Notes: a model not told the origin generated them from the letters alone. Positions 35,376 through 47,551 are shown, numbered from the stretch's first letter. The stretch is DNA of 64,000 nucleotides from Lamellibrachia satsuma (GCA_033239005.1 BSQZ01000009.1:7804252-7868251); one strand, 5' to 3'. Made by a program: numbers and translations.

Positions 35376-36081
35376 CCACACATTGGTCTAAAGATGTTCT
35401 TGTAATATCAGTATGTAAATCATTTGTCGTAGACTAGCTATCAGGAACCAATGAATGCAACATCAAAAAGCCTGTGTATCAATCATAGCCTCTAATGCAG
35501 TTGTTATCATTCACACATTTTTTCTTATCTCCAAAGTCTTCAATGAACTGCTGACTATGTTTTTTTTTGCTGTTTTGGAATGTTTTGATATGAACTGACC
35601 TCGGTTGTAACAAGTGCGGTCACCTGCAGCAGAAACTGTATGACAATAGCATAATTGTCATTAAAACTCTCACACAGAAACCTCCAAGCCCAACGGTAAA
35701 TGGTGTAAATCTTTAGGACTTGTCACAGCTTCACCCTCTAGCAGACCATTCACATCAACTCAACATTCCTGGGAAGTATTCAACCAAGTTGTTGTTATTG
35801 CGCAAAATCTATCACGGGTGAATTGTGAGATACAATATATGAACTTGGATAATATGAAATGAACTGCTCAAACGGCAGTAACAAGGCTGAACATTCCATT
35901 CTAGTGAGCCCGGGCAGTGAATGGTAGTATATTCCACATCATATTGTCCGAGAATGACGACTATATGATAAGGTAACAGAAGCGTTTTAATTTTTACACT
36001 GTTGAAACACCTGCAAACTCAAGTTGCCACGAGATATCCAGCTAGACCACTGACCACCACACGCACTGACCACCTACATAC

Positions 36082-36141
36082 CTGTGATGCCAGTGCAACT
36101 GATGACCGCCTCCTGAAGAAACTGAACCTTGGAAGTCTCAT
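36082..36141 (-). CDS. First coding exon of a tensin-like C1-domain gene
   Basis: Read on the minus strand, an ATG at 36141 opens a 20-codon frame rich in Arg and Ser (starts MRLPRFSFF, then RRRSS) and ends ..ASQ exactly at a strong donor (CACAG then GTATGTAGG). The exon ends in phase 0, and exon 2 starts in phase 0. The frame runs upstream for about 30 codons to a TAA, and this ATG is the first Met, so I chose it as the start. A possible acceptor (gtgtcctcag) lies 12 bases upstream of the ATG, so a 5' UTR exon may exist further up. Vertebrate tensin-2 also has a short basic, Ser/Arg-rich stretch before its C1 domain. A full-length CR1 element ends about 350 bp upstream. The other frames across this exon are open too, so the call rests on phase and context; a transcript is not shown. 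Confidence 0.66.
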
Positions 36142-36597
36142 CTTGCAGTACCTCTGAGGACACGATCCCCAGTGAGCCCAATAGTGTATACAGCAAGCCC
36201 TTCCAGCACAGCTACAGCAACTGCTTTAGTGTCGACACATGCCACTATTAATACTGGGTGTTCTTTCTATAAACGTGCCATCATCTTTCTGATCTGAAAC
36301 TGTGCTGCGCACTGGTTGTAAACAGACACTGATTTGGAGGTACGATAATCACAGCTAAGACTGATAAAAATGTACAGACAATTGCCGACCAGTTGTGGAT
36401 GGCATGCCTGGTTAAAGCGGGCAGCGAACCAGAAAAGAAAGATAACCTGTCTTTTGTCTAATCATTGGCCATCACTAGTCCTCACTTTTAACAAGATTTA
36501 ACAAGATTTAACAAGATTGCCATCTCGAACAACAAGTTCCAGATGGCAAGTGGACAAGGAAGCCATTGGCTTATCGAGAGTCCAACAATTTTCTCAT

Positions 36598-39520
36598 CTA
36601 TGTGTAGCCCGCCCTTATCAGATATCTGTCAATTCTATTTTTAAACATATTCACACTACTAGCATTAACACAATCATTTGGCAATTTGTTCCATTCATTT
36701 ATCACCCTCTGTGAGAAAGAGTACTTTCTCATGTCCAACCTACACTGTTCCTTAACTAATGCTGCTTTGTGTCCTCTGGTTCTACTGCCTTCTTTAAGTT
36801 TGAAGAACATATTCCTATCAACATCCTCATAACCGTTCACTATTTTAAACACTTCTATTTGGTCTCCTCTTAGTCTCCTGGTCTCTAGTGTTGTCAAACC
36901 ACATTGTAATAAGCGACTTTCGTAACTAAGGTCTCTTAATTCTGGAATCATCTTAGTTGCTCTTCGTTGTATTCTTTCTAGCTTATCTATGTCTTTTTTA
37001 CGATATGGCCTCCATGCTTGAATACAATATTCCAAATGTGGTCTAACTATTGCTTTGTACAGGGGTACAATTAGATGTTTCTCCTTATACGTGATAGTTC
37101 TCCTAATTAGGCCTAGAATTTGATTTCCTTTCGAAGCAGCAATCCCACATTGCTCTGAAACTTTCATGTCAGCATTAAATGTTACTCCTAAATCCTTTTC
37201 TTGTGTGGTTCTACCTAGTACAGCATCCCCATTTTATATTCCTCATCCATATTTCCATGTCCTATGTGTATACATTTACACTTCCCAAAATTGAATAACA
37301 TTTGCCATTTTCTGACCATTTAACTAATTTTTCTAGATCATCCTGTAAACTTTGTTTATCTGTATCATTAGTAACCTTTCTGAATACTTTTGTGTCATCT
37401 GCAAATTTGAGTACTTTGCTAGATATGTCATCCTCCAAATCATTTATATATATTAAAAACAGTATAGGGCCTAACACTGATCCCTGTGGTACCCCACTCA
37501 AAACAGATTTCCAGTTTGAAATCTTACCATCTACTATTACTCTCTGTCTTCTGTGTGTAAGCCACTTTTCTATCCAGTTGATTACATCATTGCCTATACC
37601 ATGGGCTTTTAGTTTAAGTAACAATCTTTGATGTGGCACTTTATCGAAAGCTTTCTGAAAATCCAAGTAGACAACATCTACTGGTGACCCGTGATCTACC
37701 CACTTTGTAATTTCTTCTAAAAAACATAAGAGATTAGTTAGACATGACCTTGCTTTTAGGAATCCATGTTGAGATGTATTTATTAATTTATGTTTTATGA
37801 GAAATTCCACCATGTGGTCTCTAATTAATGTTTCAAGTAATTTACATACAACTGATGTTAAACTCACTGGTCTGTAATTTTCTGGCTTCTTCCTCGATCC
37901 CTTCTTAAACAGCGGCGTAATGTTTGCTTCTTTCCATTCTGAAGGAACTATTCCTTCTTCTAGTGACAAGTTAAATAAGTTTGCAAGTGGTGTACTAATT
38001 TGATCAACAATTTCCTTTAGCAGTTTTGGTGGTATCCCATCAACTCCAGGTGATTTATTATCTTTCATCATCTTAATTTTCTTTGCTATCATTTCAGGAG
38101 TTACAAATAACTGCCCTAAATGTTCTGATGTATTGCCCTCAAATTTAGTCAATGGAACTGGAAGTGAGCTGATATCTTCTGTGGTAAAAACTGAGCTGAA
38201 ATACTCATTCAGGACCTCTGCCATTTGGAACCCATCTGAAATTATGTTTTCACTGTTGCTTTCCAGTGGTCCGACCTTATCTCGAACTTTCTGTTTACTC
38301 CTTACATAAGCATAGAAACTCTTGCTGTCATTTTTATATTACCTGCCAATTTTTGTTCAAAGGTTCTTTTAGATTTTCTAATTTCAGTAGTAGCTAGGTT
38401 AAGTGCCTCTTTGTAGTTGGTGTAGTCTTCTACATTTCCAGTGTGTTTATAGACCTTCCACAGCATCTGTTTGTGAGCAATTTTCTAATAGCTTCTTTTG
38501 ACAGGTGTTTTTTCCTGGATCTTTTCCCTTGTTTTCTTAATGGAATAAATTTCTCAATAATGCCCTCAATCTCATATTTTAAACAAGTCCAGCATTCTGT
38601 TGCTGTCTTGTTCTTCAGCAAATTATTCCAATCTATATTTGCTAGATATGTTCTCATCATTTTATATCTGCCTTTGTTGAAATTCCTCCTCCATTGTTTT
38701 TTATATGTATTCCCTGTTTTTACTTTTATATTAAAATGGATTTGGTTATGGTCACTTGAACCCAAAGGTTCGTGTACTTTAACATTGTCAACTAATTCAT
38801 TTTGAGAAGACAAAATTAAATCTAACACATTCCCACCTCTGGTTGGTTCCAAGACATGTTGAGTAAGGAAACAATCCTGTGTTAGAAGTAGAAACTGATG
38901 GTCGTCCCCTCCAGCACTCTCTAATGATTCCCATTGTATATGGCCATGGTTAAAATCACCCATTACAACACATTCTCCTTTGCTCACCTCCCTTATCGCC
39001 TTTTGTAATTTTACATCTTCCTCTTGTCCTATGTTAGGACTACGATAAACTACTCCTATTGTTAATGTTGAGTTCCTGGTAACTATGTTACACCAAATTG
39101 CTTCCACACTATCTGCTTCACTATTCAGTGTAATTTCATATGCTTGGATAGATTCTTTAATATACAAAATTACTCCACCTCCCCTTCTTTCTCGTCTATC
39201 CTTCCTAAACATTACATAGCCTGTCAGTGCTAACTCAGCATCTACTATATCTTCATTTGCCCATGATTCTGTGATGCCTATTACATGAGGATCAATATCT
39301 GCTACCATAATGTCTAACTCACTTTTTTATTTACTATGCTCCTGGCATTTAAGCATACACATTTAAGTTCATTGTCTGAAATTATTGGTGAACATTTCTT
39401 TGGATGTGTATTTGTATTAGTACTCCTTTGAGTTTTCTCTGTCAGTTCCCCCTGCGCATCTAGTTTAAATAATCTATGGTACCTGTGCCTCGTCGACAAC
39501 TCTGACAAACTCACACGCAA
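36598..39520 (-). pseudogene. CR1 ORF2: APE endonuclease + reverse transcriptase, with frameshifts
   Basis: ORF2 lies in four open pieces. The first (39520-39314) ends in NARSIVNK, the start of the endonuclease. The piece from 39308 to 38430 has the APE-type motifs GITESW, RRGGGVILY, MGDFNH and GSSDHN. The piece from 38224 to 37262 has the RT motifs NKSPGVDGIP, YRPVSLTS, LDFQKAFD, SGVPQGSVLGP and FADD. The last (37167-36598) is the C-terminal region ending RAGYT. Phase arithmetic and comparison with the 15.8-kb copy show five one-base losses and no in-frame stop or large gap. The protein would nick DNA and copy the element RNA at the target. As written it is broken, but it may be a recent active copy with sequence errors. 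Confidence 0.88.
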
Positions 39521-40547
39521 GAACTGCAGCGCCCTTCCCTGTCAGATGAAGTCCATCTCTCATGAAAAAGTCACCTCTTCCCACAAAGTTTAACCACATG
39601 TCTACGAAGCCTACTCCCTCCTCCATACATACCTTCTGAACCTGTGTGTTGATCGCCATCCTTCTACAGTTCCTATATTCCTCACCCCTGCCTCCCATTA
39701 TTGGTAATATCCCCGACAATACGATCTGCCCAACTCGTGCCTCTCTAAGTGTCTTGATCAACCTCCTGTACTTACCAATGATGGCTGACGTTCCCTCCTT
39801 ATCTGCATTGTTTGTTCCCACATGCACGAGAACAGCACCTCCCGTGCCACCACCCATGACCTGTCCTGCCTTCTCTGCTATATCCTCTACTTTTGCCCCT
39901 GGTAGGCATACTGTTATGTCATCTCCTCTATTTACAATTTTATCCACTTTCCTAATGATGGAATCCCCCATAAATACCCGGGCTTTCCTCGCTTTCCCCT
40001 GTGATACTACATCGGCAAAGCTCCTTTCCTGTTGCACACTACTAGTATGCCCCCTTTCTCTCCTATCATCAACCTTTACCGTCTTACCTCCTGGCAATCC
40101 CTCTCCACTCACCCGCTTACCTCTCTTTTGTTGCATTCTTTGCCTTCTGTCATCTTTCTTCTTCTTACCAGCTTTCTCCCTCACATTGCCACTGCTCTCC
40201 TTGGTCTCACCACCTCTGCTCTCCTCGGTCTCACCACCTCTGCTCTCCTCGGTCTCACCACCTCTGCTCTCCTCGGTCTCACCACCTCTGCTCTCGTCAT
40301 TCTCACCACCTCTGTTCACTTCTGTCTCACCCTGCCCTGTCATCATCAAAATCATACGCCTTAGCTCAATCACCTGCTCCTGCAGATGTTTCACTGTAGT
40401 ACACCCCCTACACACGAAATGGAAATCATCCGCCTGCACCTCCGCCCACGAATTTACACACCCGGACTTTGCAAAGTCTATCCAGCTGTCGCAGCTAGAA
40501 CATATCAAATTACGTTTTGCCTTTACTTGGCGTTTGCACGGCGCCAT
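39474..40547 (-). CDS. CR1 ORF1: PHD-like finger + SGNH esterase protein
   Basis: 357 residues, unbroken. Residues 16-49 hold a zinc-finger pattern (CSSC, then Cys30, His43 and CRGC 46-49) like the PHD-type finger of CR1 ORF1 proteins. A short Leu-rich coiled-coil segment follows (55-69). Residues 79-118 are acidic tandem octapeptides (ESRGGETE), then a basic region (126-145). Residues 190-357 form an SGNH/GDSL-hydrolase domain: GDS at 194-196, GTNN at 244-247 and DGLH at 331-334 are blocks I, III and V. ORF1 proteins package the element RNA. The esterase role is not well settled, though membrane or lipid contact has been proposed. Confidence 0.9.
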   Translation of the reverse strand: MAPCKRQVKAKRNLICSSCDSWIDFAKSGCVNSWAEVQADDFHFVCRGCTTVKHLQEQVIELRRMILMMTGQGETEVNRGGENDESRGGETEESRGGETEESRGGETEESRGGETKESSGNVREKAGKKKKDDRRQRMQQKRGKRVSGEGLPGGKTVKVDDRRERGHTSSVQQERSFADVVSQGKARKARVFMGDSIIRKVDKIVNRGDDITVCLPGAKVEDIAEKAGQVMGGGTGGAVLVHVGTNNADKEGTSAIIGKYRRLIKTLREARVGQIVLSGILPIMGGRGEEYRNCRRMAINTQVQKVCMEEGVGFVDMWLNFVGRGDFFMRDGLHLTGKGAAVLACEFVRVVDEAQVP

Positions 40548-41726
40548 ATTAGAAATTAAATTTGTATTTGTTTATAATCCGTTTATAATCAATTTATACT
40601 AGGTAGTCTTCACAAAGACTGTTTTTGTGTTGTAATACACACTTTATAGTATGTTACTTATGTCTTAATTAAATTTACAGCTACTGCCTTGCAACTTATT
40701 TTCTATGTAACAGCTGACTAACAAAACGTAATATCGCTCGCGCTAACGAAATTTCAGTGACTTTAGGGGTCGTCTCATGACAATGGTCGCATCAAAATGC
40801 AACTGATTACATTAGGGGAGGAGTTGTATTCCAGGTCTCCCATTTAACATATCTACATAGCTCAGCATAGATTTCATGCACTGATAATATCTACCACCCG
40901 GTACTACAGGGTAACTCATGATGAGGTATGTTCTCTAAGTGAGGGATAGGGGTACAACATTCTAGCTATTCAGTGATCTTCAACCAATGATTAGGATACA
41001 TCACATGGACAAAGCAAAGGACACATTTACTATATGTATCAATGGACACTTATATCCACAATCATTGTTCAACAGAATGTTAATTTTAAAATGTATGCCA
41101 ATACCATAGACACTATGGCCAATACTCAAATAGCGCTGGAAGGGGCATGTTTTCATGTGACTGGTTGATAGCAGCAGTGTCACCACCAGGTGTGATGAAA
41201 GAAAACTGTTGCATCACAAATCAGCCGCATGACACAGGGAAAATCGCAACAGGAGAAAAAGTTTTGCAATAGAATAACAGCAAATTATTGACCTCATTCA
41301 TTGAGTACGAGAAAACAAGTTGCTTACTTTCTGTTGCAAAAGTAATCTTTTCTAAAGATTTTGGTTATATCAGTACACCAAGGTAGGTATTTCTGTGAAT
41401 ACATAAAATGATGTTCTAGTTCTAAATGACAGACAACAAAAGAGATTGACAGTAAAGAGAGCAACAGTTATGCATGCAGTTTTGGGCTGATCATATTTAA
41501 GACCTCTTCTCTTTAAGACTTTTTAAGATAAATACAAATTTAAGATCTTGTCCCATGACAATTTTTTTATCATTTGATTAAAGAAACAACTCAGCTATAC
41601 ACAGTCCATTCCATCTTTGTTGAATCATACGCCTAGTTTGGTGAACTCAAATGTAATACCTTTTAATACCTTTTCTGTGAAAATTCCCATTTTAAAGACC
41701 TATAAAATTTCAAGGCCTTAAAAATG

Positions 41727-41727
<1 letters not shown>

Positions 41728-41793
<66 letters not shown>
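41728..41793 (+). repeat. (AT)n microsatellite
   Basis: About 32 uninterrupted AT units. Confidence 0.97.
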
Positions 41794-41796
<3 letters not shown>

Positions 41797-42892
41797 ATAT
41801 TCAACACTCTGTATACACCTGTTTCCACATGTATATAAATATTGCCATACTAGTTCCAATGCAAACATTCATTGGAATGTACAAAATATATTGTCCTATG
41901 TGTGAAATACGTGTTGATATGTGTGCTTGCATAAGTTGGATGGAGACCTCGGTGCATGCACGTTTGCAAACACGCAGACATACATACATAACGTGGCAAA
42001 AAATTCTCTTCAAGCTCTGAACTGTGCTGATTCCTGTGCTGCCATTATCAATGGCAGCTACAAAGAAGTTTCGCAGCCACTGAAGAATAACAAGATTCTT
42101 GGCAGTGAGCCACAGTAAGCTGTGCAGCTTGCCGTCATTTAGCATTGTCCACATTTCTACATTTCACAGAAACAATCCATTACTGGGCCCAACTGTTGCA
42201 TTAACATTTACATGACAATGTTCCTTGTCATGCCGTTGACATTTTTGTATGATTCATCATGTTTGATTTAACATATCAATTATATTTGGGAATTGTGATT
42301 TAGTATGGCATAATGATGAAATAGGCCAAATTAACTCATTATTTAAAAGGGTGTTTCCTTATTAAATTTTTTTTATAAATATAAAATTACTACTCAAAGA
42401 TCATAATTATGTGTACGCTGCCCTCCCAATGCAGACTTTTTGGCACTCAGGCTCTCAGACAAACGATGCTAATGTCATTGTCCTATACACCTCAGTTACA
42501 ACGGACCCTGGGATTTGCGCAGCCATGATGTCAACACAAGAGCCATGCTGGCATTTATTGCAATGAAGACCAAGTGGCGTGACTTGTCAGCGATGTTGAA
42601 GAGACGACAGACTATTCTGATGTGCCACTAAGTCATTATGTGACAGCCTCTGACTGGAAGTCCACCCATCCATATACTGCTGTAGACCCCTGTAGGGAGT
42701 CAACCGCCTCTTGCAAGGCACTTCTCACACCGAAAGCAACTCTGGCTATGGGTGTTAGAATCAGTGAGATAGAGACCACCGCTCTGTGAGTCCACGAAGG
42801 GTTACACATTTACCCGCTGTGTGGGATCTTTTACTTCCTCTGGTGCAGACACAAGGTACTAGTAGAACTAGAAGGAACCAGCAGTGTGCATA

Positions 42893-42985
42893 GTAGGGCT
42901 GGGCAACAGTACTTTGAAATGTACTTAAGTACCAGTACAAGTACTTTTCATTGACAAAGTATTCAAGTACCAGTACATCATGGTT
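42893..42985 (+). mobile_element. Possible hAT-type terminal fragment
   Basis: tagggctgggcaacagtact followed by repeated agtaccagtac / aagtactt words is typical of one end of a non-autonomous hAT element. The other end is not found. Confidence 0.3.
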
Positions 42986-43309
42986 GATGTGCCAAGTGGC
43001 CACACACATAATATATGCACATAACATGCATAACATACATAACATATACATGCATGCATGCATGCGTGCATGTTTCTATGTATGTACGTTCTGATGCAGT
43101 AAAAAAAAAACGGTTTGTATCTTTATGTTGTTTTTCTAACTTACATTACAAAAATCGTTGTATGATAATTTGTGTTCGTTTATAACTTTTCTTACGTCAA
43201 ATCTGAAAACGAGAAACAAACTTTGCGTGCCTTTTTCATTTTTACGTTGCAAATTTGATAACGAAAAGGGAAAAGATGGCACATACATGGACACAACAGC
43301 TTTTACTGT

Positions 43310-43447
43310 CTCTTCCGAAAGACACGGCAAAGTGGGATGAACGAAATTATCCAAGCTTTGAAATGGCAGCAGGTAGAGTCGAACCACCGCCTCTTGATCA
43401 ACAGTTGGGTGCTCTAACCAATACACCGCCACTCCCTACTGGTGGTA
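43310..43447 (-). mobile_element. tRNA-derived SINE (minus strand)
   Basis: The reverse complement has the head gtgtattggttagagcaccc, box B-like ggtggttcgactctacc, then gctgccatttcaaagcttgg, as in the 24-kb SINE. The body is truncated after about 130 bp. Confidence 0.78.
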
Positions 43448-43589
43448 TGACTGCGTCATATCTGGGAGTCATCCAATCTATCATATATAGCATACAAAGT
43501 CAGTTACTGTTTGCCAGGTGTGCATCTACACCAAGGTAGTCTTCAAATATATGACTTCATATTTGCCTCTACAAAAGGCCTATCCAATG

Positions 43590-43765
43590 TGGTGCAGCAC
43601 AATTGCAAGTAAACATATTCAATGTGGTGCAGAACCACTACAAGTAAACAACACATTCAGTGTGATGCAGAACCACACCAAATAAAGAACACATCCAATG
43701 TGGTGCAGAACTACTACAAGTAAAGAACACATCCAATGTGGTGCAGAGTCACTGCAACAAAAGAC
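43590..43765 (+). repeat. 38-bp repeat, array 1
   Basis: About 4.5 diverged copies of tccaatgtggtgcagaacca + ctacaagtaaagaacaca. Related to array 2 at 44.86 kb. Confidence 0.85.
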
Positions 43766-44859
43766 ACATGAATGACCAGCACACCTCAAGATCTGGTATT
43801 ATTTATTAACCCATTAGGCCCCAGGATTTTATTAAAACATGTTCCCTGTTCCCAGCATTTCTGGCAAATTTTCGAACGATTTTACCTCCTTGTGTTCAAA
43901 AATCTGTAGAAAAAACTATTCAATATTGACAATTACAAGTTGTGTTTATTTTAAAGAGTAGTAATTTCTCCACATGCCTGTATACACAAAAATAGGATAT
44001 ATTAATAAAATGTTGACATGTGATCACAAAAATAGTAAGTTTGTTAAAACTCTTAAAGTTATTCTACCTTGCGACTGACATTTGACAATGATCCCATGCT
44101 ATAACCCATTGCAACCCAGTGAAGAAAATATAGCTATATGTGTTAGCTTTGCACCATTGAAATTTTTTTCTAATTCTGACGGTTATTTTTCAGGCTACAC
44201 CATATTTTATCATGACAAATGTAGAAATAAAAATTTTCGAGATGGCGTTGAACAAAACTGATGAAAATCAAGATTTCTGAAAGGGTAACACATGCACATA
44301 ACGAGCTGTTGTTGCAAAATGTATCCGCTAGGGTGTGGCAAAATTTGGTAGCATTTAGTTCAGTAGTTATTCGCCATGTGCTGCCCCCTGGTGACCAATA
44401 CAGAATCAACAACAGCCAGTGGGAAGGGCACACGTCTGTTGCCAATCAATATAATCATCAGCAATTAATCCACCAAAATAGCATTGCCTTCATAGATATG
44501 ATAAACATAACCATTGAATGGCTAAAGTGATATAGTAACCACCCACAAACCATTGCTTACTACAATAACCACACGACCAACCAACTTACAAAGCTGATGA
44601 ATATAGCCCATCGCACATTCCAGACAATAAGTCAGTTATATAAATGGCTTTGGCATACATGTCAGCAGTGCTTATACAAGAGGTCTGACAGAGCCGACTT
44701 CAAATAAAGAATGGGTGTAGTGCAGACGCATGTCAAAGCTGTGAAAAGGATGATTCTGTAAAACGAACAAATGTTAGAATGAGCCACACATACACAACTA
44801 CGATCTCCTCACAATACTGCATTGTGATGCAACCAGGGCAGTGACTGGTTGCCACATAG

Positions 44860-45137
44860 CGCAAACAGCATGGAGCAGCACCACTACAAATAAAGAACAC
44901 ATCCAGTGTGGAGCAGCACCACTACAAATAAAGAACGCATCCAGTGTGGAGCAGCACCACTACAAATAAAGAACGCATCCAGTGTGGAGCAGCACCACTA
45001 CAAATAAAGAACACATCCAGTGTGGAGCAGCACCACTACAAATAAAGAACACATCCAGTGTGGAGCAGCACCACTACAAATAAAGAACGCATCCAGTGTG
45101 GAGCAGCACCACTACAAATAAAGAACGCATCCAAGGT
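44860..45137 (+). repeat. 38-bp repeat, array 2
   Basis: About seven nearly identical copies of agtgtggagcagcaccacta + caaataaagaacgcatcc, the same basic unit as array 1 but more homogeneous. Confidence 0.9.
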
Positions 45138-46962
45138 TTATTAAGCAACTGGGTGAGCTGCCATCATAATAGCATATTTCCACTATCCTACATCCAACCA
45201 ATGTCCTAGTCATGTAACTGATGGAATACCATATCATTTCACACCACTACACCATAGTCTCAATATACATTTGTTGCAAGTGGTCAAAACACTTTTCCAT
45301 TAACTCTCAAGTTGCAACTAGCATATATATTTGAGTACACTACAAATACTAATGAAAGGTTTGGTGAAAGATGTATTCTGTATAAGTCCATTCTGCCTTT
45401 ACCATTTCCCAGTTAGGACAAACGGTAATGACATGAAAGCCCGGAGAAGATACCCACTGTAATGGGAAGATATCTTATTACATGGTAAACCTCTTGTCGT
45501 CCTGAAACAATGAATCCATTCTTCCTGACAGTGTGAGAAACACAACACGGCACTTCTTCGCACCGTGCGAGAACCACAACATGATTTACTCATTACTATT
45601 TCAAACAAGTCATTCAAAATACAACCCGCACTACAACAGAGCTCGTTACACACATACAGACAGCACTGACAAATATGAGCTATTAGACCTGGGACAGGCC
45701 TGTCTCTGTTGACTCGCCAACAACAGTAAGTTTTGTTCCAATTATAGTTGTTTCTAAACAGAGTTTGCATGAGCAAGCTAAGCACACATGTAGGCTAATT
45801 GCTGGCCAGTGAGGTCACCCAGCAGTAATTGCACACTTCTTAGCACCAATTGATTAAACACTAAAGTACTCAAACTGACAAATCGGCCACATAACAACAG
45901 ACATATAGGTGCGACACACGTCTCTAGACAGTTGTGGGGTTTCTTTTTATGACAAGTCACAGCAAGTCAGTTGTCTAAAGTAACTCTTGGCATGAGTGTT
46001 ACAAGTAGAGAACAAGGTGTACACAACAGATTGTACAATTAACCTCCTATCCAACGTCATCACAACGTTTAAAAAAACAAGAAAATATATAATTGCAATG
46101 TACTATGGGGTGCAGTTTCAAAACTTTAGGCAACTTTATTCATCCCATTTTGCCCATCTTTTTGGGGAGAGACACTAAAATAAAAGCTGTTAGTTCCTTC
46201 AACGAGGTGTCTATGCCAGAGGAAGTAATATTATTATATTATTACTATATTTTATTATTATTATTATGTACAGCACCAAAGAGTATCATTGTATAGATTT
46301 GGTGCTAAATAAATTAATAAACATCAAACATCTATTGATCTCTACCTGCAAAATTTATTAAATGCGGGATAATACCTGATAATTTGGTCTTCCGCAATAA
46401 AACTAATGAAGAACTATCCATGGAACTCTGAATACCATAATTTAAGTTCCCAACATCTCTCCATACACCAATAAATTCCTGGTGAAAACTACGTTAGCAA
46501 AAAATCCTGCCAGAATGTATCCCACCATAGGCAATGCCACCATTCAGCATAGCAACAGTTCTGCGGCCTACCTATGCCACAGTAGTAATCACTCATGTGC
46601 AAAAGCTACAATGTTCTCACCCTCTGAACCCTGCTGTATTGCAATCTCTTCTAGTCAGCCATGCACACTTTCCAGTGATTTGCACAGATTTATGCGGGCG
46701 TGAGGTAGTTAGTGCACATCATCATTGTATCTGAGTGGTTCAACCAAGTCCACACATGTCTCTTACGGCCCATTGTGTCACCACCATGTTACCACTGCTG
46801 TCCCCATACTGACCACAATGCTGCCTAGTGTTCTGTTTCCCACCCACCTCTAAACTGCCCATTACCTGAGCTAAATGAAGTGCCCAACAGCCAGTTACAG
46901 GGCTAGCTGTCATGAGGTGCACCAGTTCAGCAGGAGGGTAGTCAAAGTGGCTGCATAGCCTA

Positions 46963-47225
46963 CTCATCATCATCATTTTCATCACCAGGTGCTGTGTCTG
47001 TTGCAGGCATAGGTGATCATGACCATCTATTTCCCACGATCATAGGTGTCTTGTGACAGTTCTGTTGTGGTCTTTCCTAGCCAGGCTGAGGATGCGAGAC
47101 CATCAATTATTTTAATTCTGCCAACCTCTGCTACTTTCCCCATAAATCTTTCTCCTTATAGCATAAGATGTTCTAGTTTTCTCTCTCATCACGTGGCCTA
47201 GAAGTTCTACTCAGTACTCTCAAAC
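46963..47225 (-). mobile_element. LINE ORF2 C-terminus with (ATG)n tail
   Basis: The minus strand reads LLGHVMREKTRTSYAIRRKI, then after a frame change IDGLASSAWLGKTTTELSQ, DTYDRGK, a stop where Trp is expected, then MVMITYACNRHST. It ends in a GATGATGATG-type tail. The DGLASS..TTTEL..DRxKW..MI pattern and trinucleotide tail are typical of a LINE ORF2 3' end. Decayed (one frameshift, one stop). Confidence 0.68.
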
Positions 47226-47394
47226 TTATGGTCAACTGTTTTAGTTGTCACTGTCTCAGGTGATCCAGTACATGGGATTGGGGGTACAGTAGTGCAGTGG
47301 TTAGAACATGGGACTCTCAATCGAGAGCACCAGGGTTCAAATCCTCGTGCTGCTGTTTTGAAGCTCAGGCAATTACATACACTCCATCTTGCCT

Positions 47395-47551
47395 CAGTTG
47401 ACACAGCTGTATAAGTGAGTACCTGGCTGTAGACAGTTGACACAGCTGTATAAGTGAGTACCTGGCTGTAGACAGTTCACACAGCTGTATAAGTGAGTAC
47501 CTGGCTGTAGACATTTTACACAGCTGTATAAGTGAGTACCTGGCTGTAGAC
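47395..47551 (+). repeat. 39-bp tandem repeat in the SINE body
   Basis: Four copies of ttgacacagctgtataagtg + agtacctggctgtagacag, homologous to the 37-bp unit at 24.3 kb but amplified independently. Confidence 0.9.

Larger units (their letters stand above)
36487..40560 (-). mobile_element. Near full-length CR1-type non-LTR retrotransposon
   Basis: The element runs right to left: ORF1 (40547-39474), ORF2 (about 39520-36598) overlapping ORF1 by some 47 bases, a short 3' UTR and three ATTTAACAAG repeats (plus-strand sense) at 36488-36515. The 5' end is not defined; the 5' UTR may extend to about 40.77 kb. The two-ORF plan with a PHD-like finger plus esterase ORF1 is known from CR1-clade elements of fish and invertebrates. 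It lies in the same orientation as the tensin-like gene, with its 3' end about 350 bp before the exon 1 ATG. ORF1 is intact; ORF2 has single-base breaks only. Confidence 0.92.

Noticed and set aside
46740..46985. Minus-strand frame with MMKMMMMSRLCSHFDYPP and a GTAATG donor, considered as a first exon
   Set aside because: The Met run is the (ATG)n tail of the adjacent LINE, and the donor is weak.
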